DNA of 64,000 bases. It comes from Closterium sp. Naga37s-1 (taxonomy: Eukaryota > Streptophyta > Zygnematophyceae > Desmidiales > Closteriaceae). Shown piece by piece: positions 21,101 to 32,814 of the stretch. Location: NCBI GenBank assembly GCA_947471745.1, contig CANJKZ010000093.1, forward strand, positions 1,845,501-1,909,500, in the 5' to 3' direction. Numbering within the stretch: position 1 is the first letter of the stretch; each line of letters starts with the position of its first letter. Made by a program: the position numbers and the translations under genes. The notes under the pieces are model-generated. The model saw only the letters and a list, made by a program, of their open reading frames with translations. It was not told where the DNA came from and searched no databases.

Positions 21101-21371
21101 AACTCCCCCTCGGATTGTTGGCCTTAGGATATGTTGCTCTCTCAGTTCAGAGCCATCCCAGCCAGCTTGCAACACTTCCAATGCTGCTGCTCCACCAGCC
21201 TCTTGGTCATCATGTCAGCCGGCTGCCCCGTGGTCTTCACGTAGCGCAACTCAACTTCACCCGCGGTTACCATGCTCCTCGTCCAATGCCACTTCACTCT
21301 CATGTGCTTCGTGAGTCCATGCAACACAGGGTTCTTAGCAAGAGCAATGGCACCCTGGCTGTCACAGTACA
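21101..21371 (-). pseudogene. TE-E RNase H C-terminal fragment
   Basis: Encodes YCDSQGAIALAKNP to the natural C-terminus, identical in content to the end of TE-F pol. Its 5' continuation lies at 27855 onward, beyond TE-F. The split is at the duplicated GTACA. Confidence 0.93.
21367..21371. repeat. Target-site duplication of TE-F (left), GTACA
   Basis: GTACA here and at 27855-27859 flank TE-F; one copy belongs to the TE-E RNase H codons. Confidence 0.92.
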
Positions 21372-22190
21372 TGTTATAGTCACAATAGGCTTGAATGTGC
21401 CTAAAACGAAAGATAGAGAGCACAGACGGATTTCTGCACAGCGGCTTCAAACGTTGATAGCGTTCTGCTCACAGCTGCAAATGACTTGATTCAAATTGGA
21501 TCTGGAGCGTCTTCACGTTCTCTACAATTAGCAATTTAGATTGCACGATTTGATAAAGAATTGACGACACAGCGTCGGTTTGAACGAACGGTACTATGGC
21601 AGCCACTATAGTCTTAGAACACAAGATAGGAAGAGTTACGAGTTGGGAATGACTCCCAGCTCCTACAAACCCCAAGAGCCGAGGTACAGTGATGTGGAAC
21701 AGTGCCACACTGTCCCCAACCACGAAGGGTCTCGAAACTACCCTTCACTAGGGCCTACACCAAGTGAAATGTTACACTACACAAAGTAATGTAACTATCT
21801 TCAATATCTTGAGGTGTACCCTTTTGGCAAGCTTCGAAATCACTTGAGGCTTGACATTAAGGCTCGGGCTCTTCATCACAAACTCATCCTTGAGTTCTTG
21901 ATGGGTCTGCTGCACACACCTGCGACACGCCGAACGTTCGACACAGGACAAAATAGAAACCGCGCACGACAAAATAGAAACCGCGCGCGAGACACAAACG
22001 ACCGCGTAACACGCGTCTAGCGATAACTCGCTATTGACTCGACACACACACTCGACAGCATGACTCAACATTCACACACAATTATAAGCATGAAATATAT
22101 ATTATCCCATGCCCTCATACCATTCCATACACACACACATTCACGCACACGGACAACAAGCCGAGTGCAAACCGTAGGGTTGCACCAACA
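21372..22190 (-). repeat. 3' LTR of TE-F
   Basis: Defined by TG...CA ends, the duplication at 21367 and identity to 27036-27854. Polypurine tract (minus GAGGGGGAGTT) at 22191-22201. Confidence 0.96.
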
Positions 22191-22231
22191 AACTCCCCCT
22201 CGGATTGTTGGCCTTAGGATATGTTGCTCTC

Positions 22232-25200
22232 TCAGTTCAGAGCCATCCCAGCCAGCTTGCAACACTTCCAATGCTGCTGCTCCACCAGCCTCTTGGTCAT
22301 CATGTCAGCCGGCTGCCCCGTGGTCTTCACGTAGCGCAACTCAACTTCACCCGCGGTTACCATGCTCCTCGTCCAATGCCACTTCACTCTCATGTGCTTC
22401 GTGAGTCCATGCAACACAGGGTTCTTAGCAAGAGCAATGGCACCCTGGCTGTCACAGTACAGTGGGGTAGGTCCTTGCTGCTCCTCCCCCAATTCAGCCA
22501 ACAAACGCCGCTGCCACACAATCTCCCGTACGGCACGGAAGAGTGCCATGTACTCGGACTCCACCGAGCTCAAAGCTTGGTCAACCTGCTTCTTGCTCTC
22601 CCAAGCAGTTGGGCCTCCACCAACACAGCATATGAAGCCTCCCACACTTGTCATGTCCTCTGGTTCTGATGCATATGAAGCATCCGAGTAGGCGGTGAGG
22701 AACAAACGCCCGGGTTCAACACCATCCGCGCCCTTTTGGCGCCTTTGTGCCGCCGCCGAGTATTGCAGCCCAACGGTCGGTGTTTGGCCAAGATACTTGG
22801 CCACCCTCATTCCAGCTGCTACCTGCTCCTCATTAGGGCATTGCACAACCCTAGCCAGCTGCCCGGTAGCAAACGCGACGTCCGGTCGGGTGTTTACCGC
22901 CGCATACATGAGGCTGCCCACCAACGAGTGAAATCGGCGCCTCTCCTCTTCACCAACGCTCTCCTCCTCTGGTCCCTTCACACACTTGAACCCAGAGGGA
23001 AAGGGTGTAGCCACATGGCCTTCACTCTGCCCAAAGTTGGCAGCCAATGCCTCCAGGTACTTTCGTTGATGCACCCGCATGCACCGCTTCTCCACATCTC
23101 GTTCGATGTGGAGCCCAAGGTAGAAGCTCACGTCACCAAGGGCCTTGCACTTGAACTTGTCTTGAAGCTTCAGCATCACCTCCTTCACAAGGTCAGAAGA
23201 GGGTGAGAAAATGAGGATGTCATCCACATAAACCACCATGAAACTCCTCTGCTCCCCCTCGCCAAGCATGAACAAGGAGTGATCGGCCGTTGAGGGAGTG
23301 AAGCCGATCCCCTCCAACACTTCGCGCAGCTTCATGTACCATTGCCTAGGGGCCTGCTTCAGCCCATAGAGGGCCTTCTTCAGCTTCCACACTCTGCCAC
23401 TACCATCATCAAACCCCTCTGGCTGCGCCATAAAAATCTCCTCCTCAAGGATGCCGTTAAGGAATGCCGTTACGATGTCCATTTGCTTTACTACCCATCC
23501 TTTGATGGCGGCTCCCGCGAATAGGGTTCGCAGCGTCGTCGGCTTCACCACAGGGGCAAACAGCTCCTTGAAGTCCACCTTCTCCTTCTGCTGGTACCCC
23601 TTGGCTACAAGCCTAGACTTGTAGCGCTCGATCTTGCCGTCGGCATCCGACTTGATTTTGAAGAGCCACTTGGACGTTATCGCCGTACGCCCCTCCGGTA
23701 GCTCCACCAATTCAAACGTGTCATTCTCCTCGATGCTCTTCAGCTCACTCTCCATGGCCTTCTTCCACTCCTCAGCATCACTACTCTCCAAAGCCTCCTT
23801 GAGAGTTGCTGGTTCTCCCGGCATCTCCACCGGAGAGAAGAACGCGAAGGCACACTCCTCGTAGTCACTCTCCTCGTCGTCTCCGACCATCATTGCCACT
23901 CCGGCCAGGGCTGTCTTGCCCTGCTTTCCCGGCGCATCATAGGTCAGCCTATTAGGGGGTTGAACTCTCCTCTTCCCCCTTCCTTCCTCCTCAGCTGCAG
24001 GGACTTGAAGGCCTTGGCGTTGCTGCGGTGTGGCTCGAATCCGTGGAGAACTCGTAGTACGGGAAGGGAGTGACGGTGCACGCTCGCTCACTTGCTGCAC
24101 CTCCTCCTCTTCTTCCTCTGCATCATTGGCCTCCTCTCCCCCATTCACAAGGGAGGATTGCCTTGTGGTTGTGCTGCCGCTGCTCAGCTCCAAAGGCAGC
24201 TCCACATGCTCCAAACCGGAACTCTTCACCTCCCCAAACCACACGCCTATCTTCGCCTCATTCTCCGCCTTCCAATCCTTGTACATGAAGTTCTCCATGA
24301 ACTTGCAGTCCCTGCTCACCAAGAACTTCTTGGTGAATGGGTCCCAAAGAAGCCATCCCTTGCTGTTTTGAGCCATGCCCAAGTGCACGGCCCACACCGC
24401 CTTGGCACCAAGCTTGTTGTGCCGAAGATGCTTAGGCACGAGCGCCATGCACATGCACCCGAACACCCGAAGCATATCCACCTTTGGCTTCCTTCCTAGC
24501 CACTCCACATAGGGCACCCATTTGTCTGCTCCCACATGAGTCAAGGCTCTGTTCTTGGCCACACACGCGCTCCGCACCGCATCAGGCCAGAAATAGTCGG
24601 GTAGCCCGGCTTCAATGAGCAACCCGCGTGCCGCCTCCGTGATTGTGCGGTTCGCTCGCTCGGCGATGCCGTTCATTGCAGGGGAGTATGGCATGGTGAG
24701 GGAGTGCCGAATACCATTCTTCTTCAGCCACAACCCAAACTCCTTGCTCAGGAACTCTCCCCCTCGATCGGTGCGGATTGACTTGACTAGACGGTCTTGT
24801 TGCCGCTCCACCATCGGGAACCAATCCGTCTTCAACGTTTCAGCCACGTCGCTCTTCTTGGCCAGCACGTACACCCAAGTCATGCGGGTGTAGACGTCGA
24901 CAATGGTGAGAAAATACTCAGCTCCAGCAGCTCCAAGCTTCAGGGGGCCCACCACGTCCATCACCACCTCATCAAGCGGTGCCTTTGCCGTTGCCTCCGA
25001 ACTAGGGAACGGAAACCGGGTGAACTTGGCTTGAATGCACGTCGGGCAGCCAAGCACCTCATCGGGCTCCCCCTTCACACGTATGCCAGCAACCATCTCA
25101 TTCTTCACTAGCTGCTGCAAGATGGGCAGGGCCACATGCCCCATGCGCCGATGCAAGGTGAGCCAATCACACTCCCCCGTAGCCGAAGTTGGATTGGAGA

Positions 25201-27001
25201 ATGCCGCGCTCGCAATAGCGCCCCACATACTCTCTCCGTAGTCCTCCTCCGCTGCTGCCTCTGGATTCTCCTCACCCTTTTGCTGCTCCTTGGTTGCTGC
25301 ACCACTCTCCTTAGGTTCACTGAACTTGCTGGTCCCTCCAGGTTTGCTCTTCTTGGGCTCATTCTCCTTAGCGCTTCTGTTCGCGCCATCGTCGCTACCG
25401 ACCGCTCCATCCTTGGTGCTGATGCTTGCTGCCACTTGCCTCTCCTTAGGCATAGGGACCACTGGGATCTGCCACATCTCGTTGTAGACATCCCTGTCCT
25501 CATGAAGGTCCCAAAGAATTCGATCGCCAAGCCTTGCGGTGTAGGTCTTGGCTCCCTTCGAGTTCGTGTCCATGCCGGCCTTTGCCAACCGCCGCACGGA
25601 AATCAGGTTTGCAGCAAGGCTGGGCACCCAAAGCACGTTCTTGAGGCCCACCATCTTCCCATCAGCACCCTTGAACATGGCCTTGCCCATGCCTTTCACC
25701 TCTGCTCGCTGCCCCAAAGCCGATGTGACATGCTTCACCGGTGACGGCTCGAGTTCGGTGAGCAAGTCCGGGCGAGGTGTCATGCTATAGGTAGCGCCAC
25801 TATCAATCACCCAATAGTCCAGGGGGTGTAGGGTCACCTTCCCCACAGCTGCTGGCTCCTCAAAGCCTTCATCCTTCTCTGGACCAGCCGGTACTTGCGT
25901 CGACACGAAGTAGAATAGACCCGGGTATCGATCGTCGCTCGGGTCCTTGTCGTTGTCTCCGCTCTTCATGTTTGCAGCTCCGCCACCGCGACCGCCACGG
26001 CCTCCACGGCCTCGTCCTCTCCCTCCTCCTGCTCCTCTACCCTCTTGGCCTTGAGCAGGGGTCCAACCATCAGGAAGTTTGTAGCAGTCGCGCCACATGT
26101 GTCCGCTCTTGTGGCAATAGTGACACTCGCCGTCGAATCGGCCGCGACCGCGTCCGTAGCTCTTGTCGTCGCTGCCGTAACCGCCACTCCTGCGGCCTCC
26201 GCCGAAGTTGCTGCCACCAAACCTTCCTCCCCCTCGTCCTCTGCCTCTTCCTCGACCATATCCACGGCCGATGCTCGCTGCCCCAGCGCCATCCGCACTC
26301 GCCAACTCACGGCGGCGGAAATCCTCTTGAAGGATAGCTCGCTTCACGTCTTCAAGCGAGAGGCGGGGCAAGTCGCGATTAAGGTTGATGATGAGCGAGG
26401 ACCATGACTCTGGGAGTAAGGCCAGCAACTTGGTCTTCTTTTGGAGCTCACTGTAGTTCAAATCAGCTCCCTCAAGCCGCGTCAACAAGTCGAAGAATTT
26501 CTGCACCCCTTCTTCAACTGCTTCGTCTTCTTCAATTCGTAGTGCCGCCATTTGCCGTTCCAACACCACCGCTACCGCCGCTGTTGCAGGAGCATGTACA
26601 CCCTTGAGAGCAGCCCATGCCTTTGGTCCTTTCTCTGGTTCACGCTGGAATGGCTTGATGTGACGGATCTGACTGCTCCCCAACGCTTGCCCAAGTAAGA
26701 GATAGCCTTGTGCGCTCTTCCGCACCCACGGGCTCTTCTCCGGGTCGTTCTCGGGGCGCTTCTCCGTTCCTTCCATCACCTCCAGCAGGTCATAGTGGTC
26801 AAAGATGTTCTCCATCTTGAAGGACCATTCAGCAAAGTTGTCACCGTTGAACTTGTCAAGCCCAAACACCCTAGGCTCATCCCTAGGTGGGCCAAGACTT
26901 GGTTGCATGGGCGCCATGGCTGAATCACGGGGTTGCCCTTGAGCTTGAGCTTCTCCACTGCCACTAGCACCTCTGCCACCCCTTTCCTCAGGTCCAGACA
27001 T
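22232..27001 (-). CDS. TE-F gag-pol polyprotein (Copia, 1589 aa)
   Basis: The first ATG after the PBS (27001, MSGPEERGG) opens an uninterrupted frame. Approximate domains: gag core 40-235 (KFNGDNFAEWSFKM, LPESWSSLI, ILQEDFRRREL); Gly/Arg-rich region; CCHC knuckle CHYCHKSGHMWRDC (about 292-305); protease WVIDSGATYSM (about 400); pre-integrase finger (HRRMGH ... CPTC); integrase D-D-E with VMDVVGP, RTDRGGEF and NGIAERANR; RT with MDIVTAFLNG and VYVDDIL (about 23220); RNase H with SSVESEYMAL, YCDSQGAIAL and PADMMTKRL. All catalytic residues are present. The single frame is typical for Copia, where a particle assembles and copies the RNA to DNA for integration. It is likely autonomous; activity is inferred, not shown. 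Confidence 0.96.
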   Translation of the reverse strand: MSGPEERGGRGASGSGEAQAQGQPRDSAMAPMQPSLGPPRDEPRVFGLDKFNGDNFAEWSFKMENIFDHYDLLEVMEGTEKRPENDPEKSPWVRKSAQGYLLLGQALGSSQIRHIKPFQREPEKGPKAWAALKGVHAPATAAVAVVLERQMAALRIEEDEAVEEGVQKFFDLLTRLEGADLNYSELQKKTKLLALLPESWSSLIINLNRDLPRLSLEDVKRAILQEDFRRRELASADGAGAASIGRGYGRGRGRGRGGGRFGGSNFGGGRRSGGYGSDDKSYGRGRGRFDGECHYCHKSGHMWRDCYKLPDGWTPAQGQEGRGAGGGRGRGRGGRGGRGGGAANMKSGDNDKDPSDDRYPGLFYFVSTQVPAGPEKDEGFEEPAAVGKVTLHPLDYWVIDSGATYSMTPRPDLLTELEPSPVKHVTSALGQRAEVKGMGKAMFKGADGKMVGLKNVLWVPSLAANLISVRRLAKAGMDTNSKGAKTYTARLGDRILWDLHEDRDVYNEMWQIPVVPMPKERQVAASISTKDGAVGSDDGANRSAKENEPKKSKPGGTSKFSEPKESGAATKEQQKGEENPEAAAEEDYGESMWGAIASAAFSNPTSATGECDWLTLHRRMGHVALPILQQLVKNEMVAGIRVKGEPDEVLGCPTCIQAKFTRFPFPSSEATAKAPLDEVVMDVVGPLKLGAAGAEYFLTIVDVYTRMTWVYVLAKKSDVAETLKTDWFPMVERQQDRLVKSIRTDRGGEFLSKEFGLWLKKNGIRHSLTMPYSPAMNGIAERANRTITEAARGLLIEAGLPDYFWPDAVRSACVAKNRALTHVGADKWVPYVEWLGRKPKVDMLRVFGCMCMALVPKHLRHNKLGAKAVWAVHLGMAQNSKGWLLWDPFTKKFLVSRDCKFMENFMYKDWKAENEAKIGVWFGEVKSSGLEHVELPLELSSGSTTTRQSSLVNGGEEANDAEEEEEEVQQVSERAPSLPSRTTSSPRIRATPQQRQGLQVPAAEEEGRGKRRVQPPNRLTYDAPGKQGKTALAGVAMMVGDDEESDYEECAFAFFSPVEMPGEPATLKEALESSDAEEWKKAMESELKSIEENDTFELVELPEGRTAITSKWLFKIKSDADGKIERYKSRLVAKGYQQKEKVDFKELFAPVVKPTTLRTLFAGAAIKGWVVKQMDIVTAFLNGILEEEIFMAQPEGFDDGSGRVWKLKKALYGLKQAPRQWYMKLREVLEGIGFTPSTADHSLFMLGEGEQRSFMVVYVDDILIFSPSSDLVKEVMLKLQDKFKCKALGDVSFYLGLHIERDVEKRCMRVHQRKYLEALAANFGQSEGHVATPFPSGFKCVKGPEEESVGEEERRRFHSLVGSLMYAAVNTRPDVAFATGQLARVVQCPNEEQVAAGMRVAKYLGQTPTVGLQYSAAAQRRQKGADGVEPGRLFLTAYSDASYASEPEDMTSVGGFICCVGGGPTAWESKKQVDQALSSVESEYMALFRAVREIVWQRRLLAELGEEQQGPTPLYCDSQGAIALAKNPVLHGLTKHMRVKWHWTRSMVTAGEVELRYVKTTGQPADMMTKRLVEQQHWKCCKLAGMALN

Positions 27002-27018
27002 TGTCGAAACTGCTCCAA

Positions 27019-27033
27019 GGGGCTCTGATACCA
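27019..27033 (-). promoter_or_regulatory. Primer-binding site for tRNA-iMet (TE-F)
   Basis: Minus-strand TGGTATCAGAGCCCC, two bases from the 5' LTR. Confidence 0.93.
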
Positions 27034-27035
27034 CT

Positions 27036-27854
27036 TGTTATAGTCACAATAGGCTTGAATGTGCCTAAAACGAAAGATAGAGAGCACAGACGGATTTCTG
27101 CACAGCGGCTTCAAACGTTGATAGCGTTCTGCTCACAGCTGCAAATGACTTGATTCAAATTGGATCTGGAGCGTCTTCACGTCGTCTACAATTAGCAATT
27201 TAGATTGCACGATTTGATAAAGAATTGACGACACAGCGTCGGTTTGAACGAACGGTACTATGGCAGCCACTATAGTCTTAGAACACAAGATAGGAAGAGT
27301 TACGAGTTGGGAATGACTCCCAGCTCCTACAAACCCCAAGAGCCGAGGTACAGTGATGTGGAACAGTGCCACACTGTCCCCAACCACGAAGGGTCTCGAA
27401 ACTACCCTTCACTAGGGCCTACACCAAGTGAAATGTTACACTACACAAAGTAATGTAACTATCTTCAATATCTTGAGGTGTACCCTTTTGGCAAGCTTCG
27501 AAATCACTTGAGGCTTGACATTAAGGCTCGGGCTCTTCATCACAAACTCATCCTTGAGTTCTTGATGGGTCTGCTGCACACACCTGCGACACGCCGAACG
27601 TTCGACACAGGACAAAATAGAAACCGCGCACGACAAAATAGAAACCGCGCGCGAGACACAAACGACCGCGTAACACGCGTCTAGCGATAACTCGCTATTG
27701 ACTCGACACACACACTCGACATCATGACTCAACATTCACACACAATTATAAGCATGAAATATATATTATCCCATGCCCTCATACCATTCCATACACACAC
27801 ACATTCACGCACATGGACAACAAGCCGAGTGCAAACCGTAGGGTTGCACCAACA
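27036..27854 (-). repeat. 5' LTR of TE-F
   Basis: 819 bp, TG...CA, followed by the right GTACA at 27855-27859. Confidence 0.96.
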
Positions 27855-30800
27855 GTACAGTGGGGTAGGTCCTTGCTGCTCCTCCCCCAATTCAGCCAAC
27901 AAACGCCGCTGCCACACAATCTCCCGTACGGCACGGAAGAGTGCCATGTACTCGGACTCCACCGAGCTCAAAGCTTGGTCAACCTGCTTCTTGCTCTCCC
28001 AAGCAGTTGGACCTCCACCAACACAGCATATGAAGCCTCCCACACTTGTCATGTCCTCTGGTTCTGATGCATATGAAGCATCCGAGTAGGCGGTGAGGAA
28101 CAAACGCCCGGGTTCAACACCATCCGCGCCCTTTTGGCGCCTTTGTGCCGCCGCCGAGTATTGCAGCCCAACGGTCGGTGTTTGGCCAAGATACTTGGCC
28201 ACCCTCATTCCAGCTGCTACCTGCTCCTCATTAGGGCATTGCACAACCCTAGCCAGCTACCCGGTAGCAAACGCGACGTCCGGTCGGGTGTTTACCGCCG
28301 CATACATGAGGCTGCCCACCAACGAGTGAAATCGGCGCCTCTCCTCTTCACCAACGCTCTCCTCCTCTGGTCCCTTCACACACTTGAACCCAGAGGGAAA
28401 GGGTGTAGCCACATGGCCTTCACTCTGCCCAAAGTTGGCAGCCAATGCCTCCAGGTACTTTCGTTGATGCACCCGCATGCACCGCTTCTCCACATCTCGT
28501 TCGATGTGGAGCCCAAGGTAGAAGCTCACGTCACCAAGGGCCTTGCACTTGAACTTGTCTTGAAGCTTCAGCATCACCTCCTTCACAAGGTCAGAAGAGG
28601 GTGAGAAAATGAGGATGTCATCCACATAAACCACCATGAAACTCCTCTGCTCCCCCTCGCCAAGCACGAACAAGGAGTGATCGGCCGTTGAGGGAGTGAA
28701 GCCGATCCCCTCCAACACTTCGCGCAGCTTCATGTACCATTGCCTAGGGGCCTGCTTCAGCCCATAGAGGGCCTTCTTCAGCTTCCACACTCTGCCACTA
28801 CCATCATCAAACCCCTCTGGCTGCGCCATAAAAATCTCCTCCTCAAGGATGCCGTTAAGGAATGCCGTTACGATGTCCATTTGCTTTACTACCCATCCTT
28901 TGATGGCGGCTCCCGCGAATAGGGTTCGCAGCGTCGTCGGCTTCACCACAGGGGCAAACAGCTCCTTGAAGTCCACCTTCTCCTTCTGCTGGTACCCCTT
29001 GGCTACAAGCCTAGACTTGTAGCGCTCGATCTTGCCGTCGGCATCCGACTTGATTTTGAAGAGCCACTTGGACGTTATCGCCGTACGCCCCTCCGGTAGC
29101 TCCACCAATTCAAACGTGTCATTCTCCTTGATGCTCTTCAGCTCACTCTCCATGGCCTTCTTCCACTCCTCAGCATCACTACTCTCCAAAGCCTCCTTGA
29201 GAGTTGCTGGTTCTCCCGGCATCTCCACCGGAGAGAAGAACGCGAAGGCACACTCCTCGTAGTCACTCTCCTCGTCGTCTCCGACCATCATTGCCGCTCC
29301 GGCCAGGGCTGTCTTGCCCTGCTTTCCCAGCGCATCATAGGTCAGCCTATTAGGGGGTTGAACTCTCCTCTTCCCCCTTCCTTCCTCCTCAGCTGCAGGG
29401 ACTTGAAGGCCTTGGCGTTGCTGCGGTGTGGCTCGAATCCGTGGAGCACTCGTAGTACGGGAAGGGAGTGACGGTGCACGCTCGCTCACTTGCTGCACCT
29501 CCTCCTCTTCTTCCTCTGCATCATTGGCCTCCTCTCCCCCATTCACAAGGGAGGATTGCCTTGTGGTTGTGCTGCCGCTGCTCAGCTCCAAAGGCAGCTC
29601 CACATGCTCCAAACCGGAACTCTTCACCTCCCCAAACCGCACGCCTATCTTCGCCTCATTCTCCGCCTTCCAATCCTTGTACATGAAGTTCTCCATGAAC
29701 TTGCAGTCCCTGCTCACCAAGAACTTCTTGGTGAATGGGTCCCAAAGAAGCCATCCCTTGCTGTTTTGAGCCATGCCCAAGTGCACGGCCCACACCGCCT
29801 TGGCACCAAGCTTGTTGTGCCGAAGATGCTTAGGCACGAGCGCCATGCACATGCACCCGAACACCCGAAGCATATCCACCTTTGGCTTCCTTCCTAGCCA
29901 CTCCACATAGGGCACCCATTTGTCTGCTCCCACATGAGTCAAGGCTCTGTTCTTGGCCACACACGCGCTCCGCACCGCATCAGGCCAGAAATAGTCGGGT
30001 AGCCCGGCTTCAATGAGCAACCCGCGTGCCGCCTCCGTGATTGTGCGGTTCGCTCGCTCGGCGATGCCGTTCATTGCAGGGGAGTATGGCATGGTGAGGG
30101 AGTGCCGAATACCATTCTTCTTCAGCCACAACCCAAACTCCTTGCTCAGGAACTCTCCCCCTCGATCGGTGCGGATTGACTTGACTAGACGGTCTTGTTG
30201 CCGCTCCACCATCGGGAACCAATCCGTCTTCAACGTTTCAGCCACGTCGCTCTTCTTGGCCAGCACGTACACCCAAGTCATGCGGGTGTAGACGTCGACA
30301 ATGGTGAGAAAATACTCAGCTCCAGCAGCTCCAAGCTTCAGGGGGCCCACCACGTCCATCACCACCTCATCAAGCGGTGCCTTTGCCGTTGCCTCCGAAC
30401 TAGGGAACGGAAACCGGGTGAACTTGGCTTGAATGCACGTCGGGCAGCCAAGCACCTCATCGGGCTCCCCCTTCACACGTATGCCAGCAACCATCTCATT
30501 CTTCACTAGCTGCTGCAAGATGGGCAGGGCCACATGCCCCATGCGCCGATGCAAGGTGAGCCAATCACACTCCCCCGTAGCCGAAGTTGGATTGGAGAAT
30601 GCCGCGCTCGCAATAGCGCCCCACATACTCTCTCCGTAGTCCTCCTCCGCTGCTGCCTCTGGGTTCTCCTCACCCTTTTGCTGCTCCTTGGTTGCTGCAC
30701 CACTCTCCTTAGGTTCACTGAACTTGCTGGTCCCTCCAGGTTTGCTCTTCTTGGGCTCATTCTCCTTAGCGCTTCTGTTCGCGCCATCGTCGCTACCGAC

Positions 30801-32399
30801 CGCTCCATCCTTGGTGCTGATGCTTGCTGCCACTTGCCTCTCCTTAGGCATAGGGACCACTGGGATCTGCCACATCTCGTTGTAGACATCCCTGTCCTCA
30901 TGAAGGTCCCAAAGAATTCGATCGCCAAGCCTTGCGGTGTAGGTCTTGGCTCCCTTCGAGTTCGTGTCCATGCCGGCCTTTGCCAACCGCCGCACGGAAA
31001 TCAGGTTTGCAGCAAGGCTGGGCACCCAAAGCACGTTCTTGAGGCCCACCATCTTCCCATCAGCACCCTTGAACATGGCCTTGCCCATGCCTTTCACCTC
31101 TGCTCGCTGCCCCAAAGCCGATGTGACATGCTTCACCGGTGACGGCTCGAGTTCGGTGAGCAAGTCCGGGCGAGGTGTCATGCTATAGGTAGCGCCACTA
31201 TCAATCACCCAATAGTCCAGGGGGTGTAGGGTCACCTTCCCCACAGCTGCTGGCTCCTCAAAGCCTTCATCCTTCTCTGGACCAGCCGGTACTTGCGTCG
31301 ACACGAAGTAGAATAGACCCGGGTATCGATCGTCGCTCGGGTCCTTGTCGTTGTCTCCGCTCTTCATGTTTGCAGCTCCGCCACCGCGACCGCCACGGCC
31401 TCCACGGCCTCGTCCTCTCCCTCCTCCTGCTCCTCTACCCTCTTGGCCTTGAGCAGGGGTCCAACCATCAGGGAGTTTGTAGCAGTCGCGCCACATGTGT
31501 CCGCTCTTGTGGCAATAGTGACACTCGCCGTCGAATCGGCCGCGACCGCGTCCGTAGCTCTTGTCGTCGCTGCCGTAACCGCCACTCCTGCGGCCTCCGC
31601 CGAAGTTGCTGCCACCAAACCTTCCTCCCCCTCGTCCTCTGCCTCTTCCTCGACCATATCCACGGCCGATGCTCGCTGCCCCAGCGCCATCCGCACTCGC
31701 CAACTCACGGCGGCGGAAATCCTCTTGAAGGATAGCTCGCTTCACGTCTTCAAGCGAGAGGCGGGGCAAGTCGCGATTAAGGTTGATGATGAGCGAGGAC
31801 CATGACTCTGGGAGTAAGGCCAGCAACTTGGTCTTCTTTTGGAGCTCACTGTAGTTCAAATCAGCTCCCTCAAGCCGCGTCAACAAGTCGAAGAATTTCT
31901 GCACCCCTTCTTCAACCGCTTCGTCTTCTTCAATTCGTAGTGCCGCCATTTGCCGTTCCAACACCACCGCTACCGCCGCTGTTGCAGGAGCATGTACACC
32001 CTTGAGAGCAGCCCATGCCTTTGGTCCTTTCTCTGGTTCATGCTGGAATGGCTTGATGTGACGGATCTGACTGCTCCCCAACGCTTGCCCAAGTAAGAGA
32101 TAGCCTTGTGCGCTCTTCCGCACCCACGGGCTCTTCTCCGGGTCGTTCTCGGGGCGCTTCTCCGTTCCTTCCATCACCTCCAGCAGGTCATAGTGGTCAA
32201 AGATGTTCTCCATCTTGAAGGACCATTCAGCAAAGTTGTCACCGTTGAACTTGTCAAGCCCAAACACCCTAGGCTCATCCCTAGGTGGGCCAAGACTTGG
32301 TTGCATGGGCGCCATGGCTGAATCACGGGGTTGGCCTTGAGCTTGAGCTTCTCCACTGCCACCAGCACCTCTGCCACCCCTTTCCTCAGGTCCAGACAT
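27855..32399 (-). pseudogene. TE-E gag-pol, main part, one nonsense codon
   Basis: Near-identical to TE-F from the ATG at 32399. The frame stops at 28257-28259 (TAG), where TE-F has CAG, just after FATG in the RT/RNase H linker. Beyond it the same frame continues to YC at the insertion point. All gag, protease, integrase and RT motifs are present upstream. No other break seen. Confidence 0.95.
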
Positions 32400-32416
32400 T
32401 GTCGAAACTGCTCCAA

Positions 32417-32431
32417 GGGGCTCTGATACCA
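32417..32431 (-). promoter_or_regulatory. Primer-binding site for tRNA-iMet (TE-E)
   Basis: Minus-strand TGGTATCAGAGCCCC, as in TE-F. Confidence 0.93.
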
Positions 32432-32433
32432 CT

Positions 32434-32814
32434 TGTTATAGTCACAATAGGCTTGAATGTGCCTAAAACGAAAGATAGAGAGCAGAGACGGATTTCTGCA
32501 CAGCGGCTTCAAACGTTGATAGCGTTCTGCTCACAGCTGGAAATGACTTGATTCAAATTGGATCTGGAGCGTCTTCACGTCGTCTATAATTAGCAATTTA
32601 GATTGCACGATTTGATAAAGAATTGACGACACAGCGTCGGTTTGAACGAACGGTACTATGGCAGCCACTATAGTCTTAGAACACAAGATAGGAAGAGTTA
32701 CGAGTTGGGAATGACTCCCAGCTCCTACAAACCCCAAGAGCCGAGGTACAGTGATGTGGAACAGTGCCACACTGTCCCCAACCACGAAGGGTCTCGGATC
32801 TACCCTTCACTAGG
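32434..32814 (-). repeat. Truncated 5' LTR of TE-E
   Basis: Matches the first 381 bp (plus orientation) of the 819-bp LTR, then stops at CTTCACTAGG and continues as TE-G. Confidence 0.92.

Larger units (their letters stand above)
21372..27854 (-). mobile_element. TE-F: complete, apparently intact Copia retrotransposon
   Basis: 6,483 bp with 819-bp LTRs (21372-22190 and 27036-27854), tRNA-iMet PBS, one unbroken gag-pol frame, polypurine tract and a 5-bp target duplication. I counted about four LTR-LTR differences, so insertion was recent. It lies in the RNase H of the sibling copy TE-E. Confidence 0.96.
20282..32814 (-). mobile_element. TE-E: outer minus-strand Copia, split by TE-F
   Basis: 3' LTR 20282-21100, coding 21101-21371, interruption by TE-F, coding 27855-32399, PBS, and truncated 5' LTR 32434-32814. 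Nearly identical to TE-F along its length. Inactivated by one nonsense codon, by the insertion, and by loss of the distal 5' LTR at a junction with TE-G. Confidence 0.93.

Noticed and set aside
22695..26923. Many plus-strand ORFs of 60-200 codons across TE-F and, repeated, across TE-E
   Set aside because: Antisense shadows of the gag-pol frame, duplicated only because the element is duplicated.
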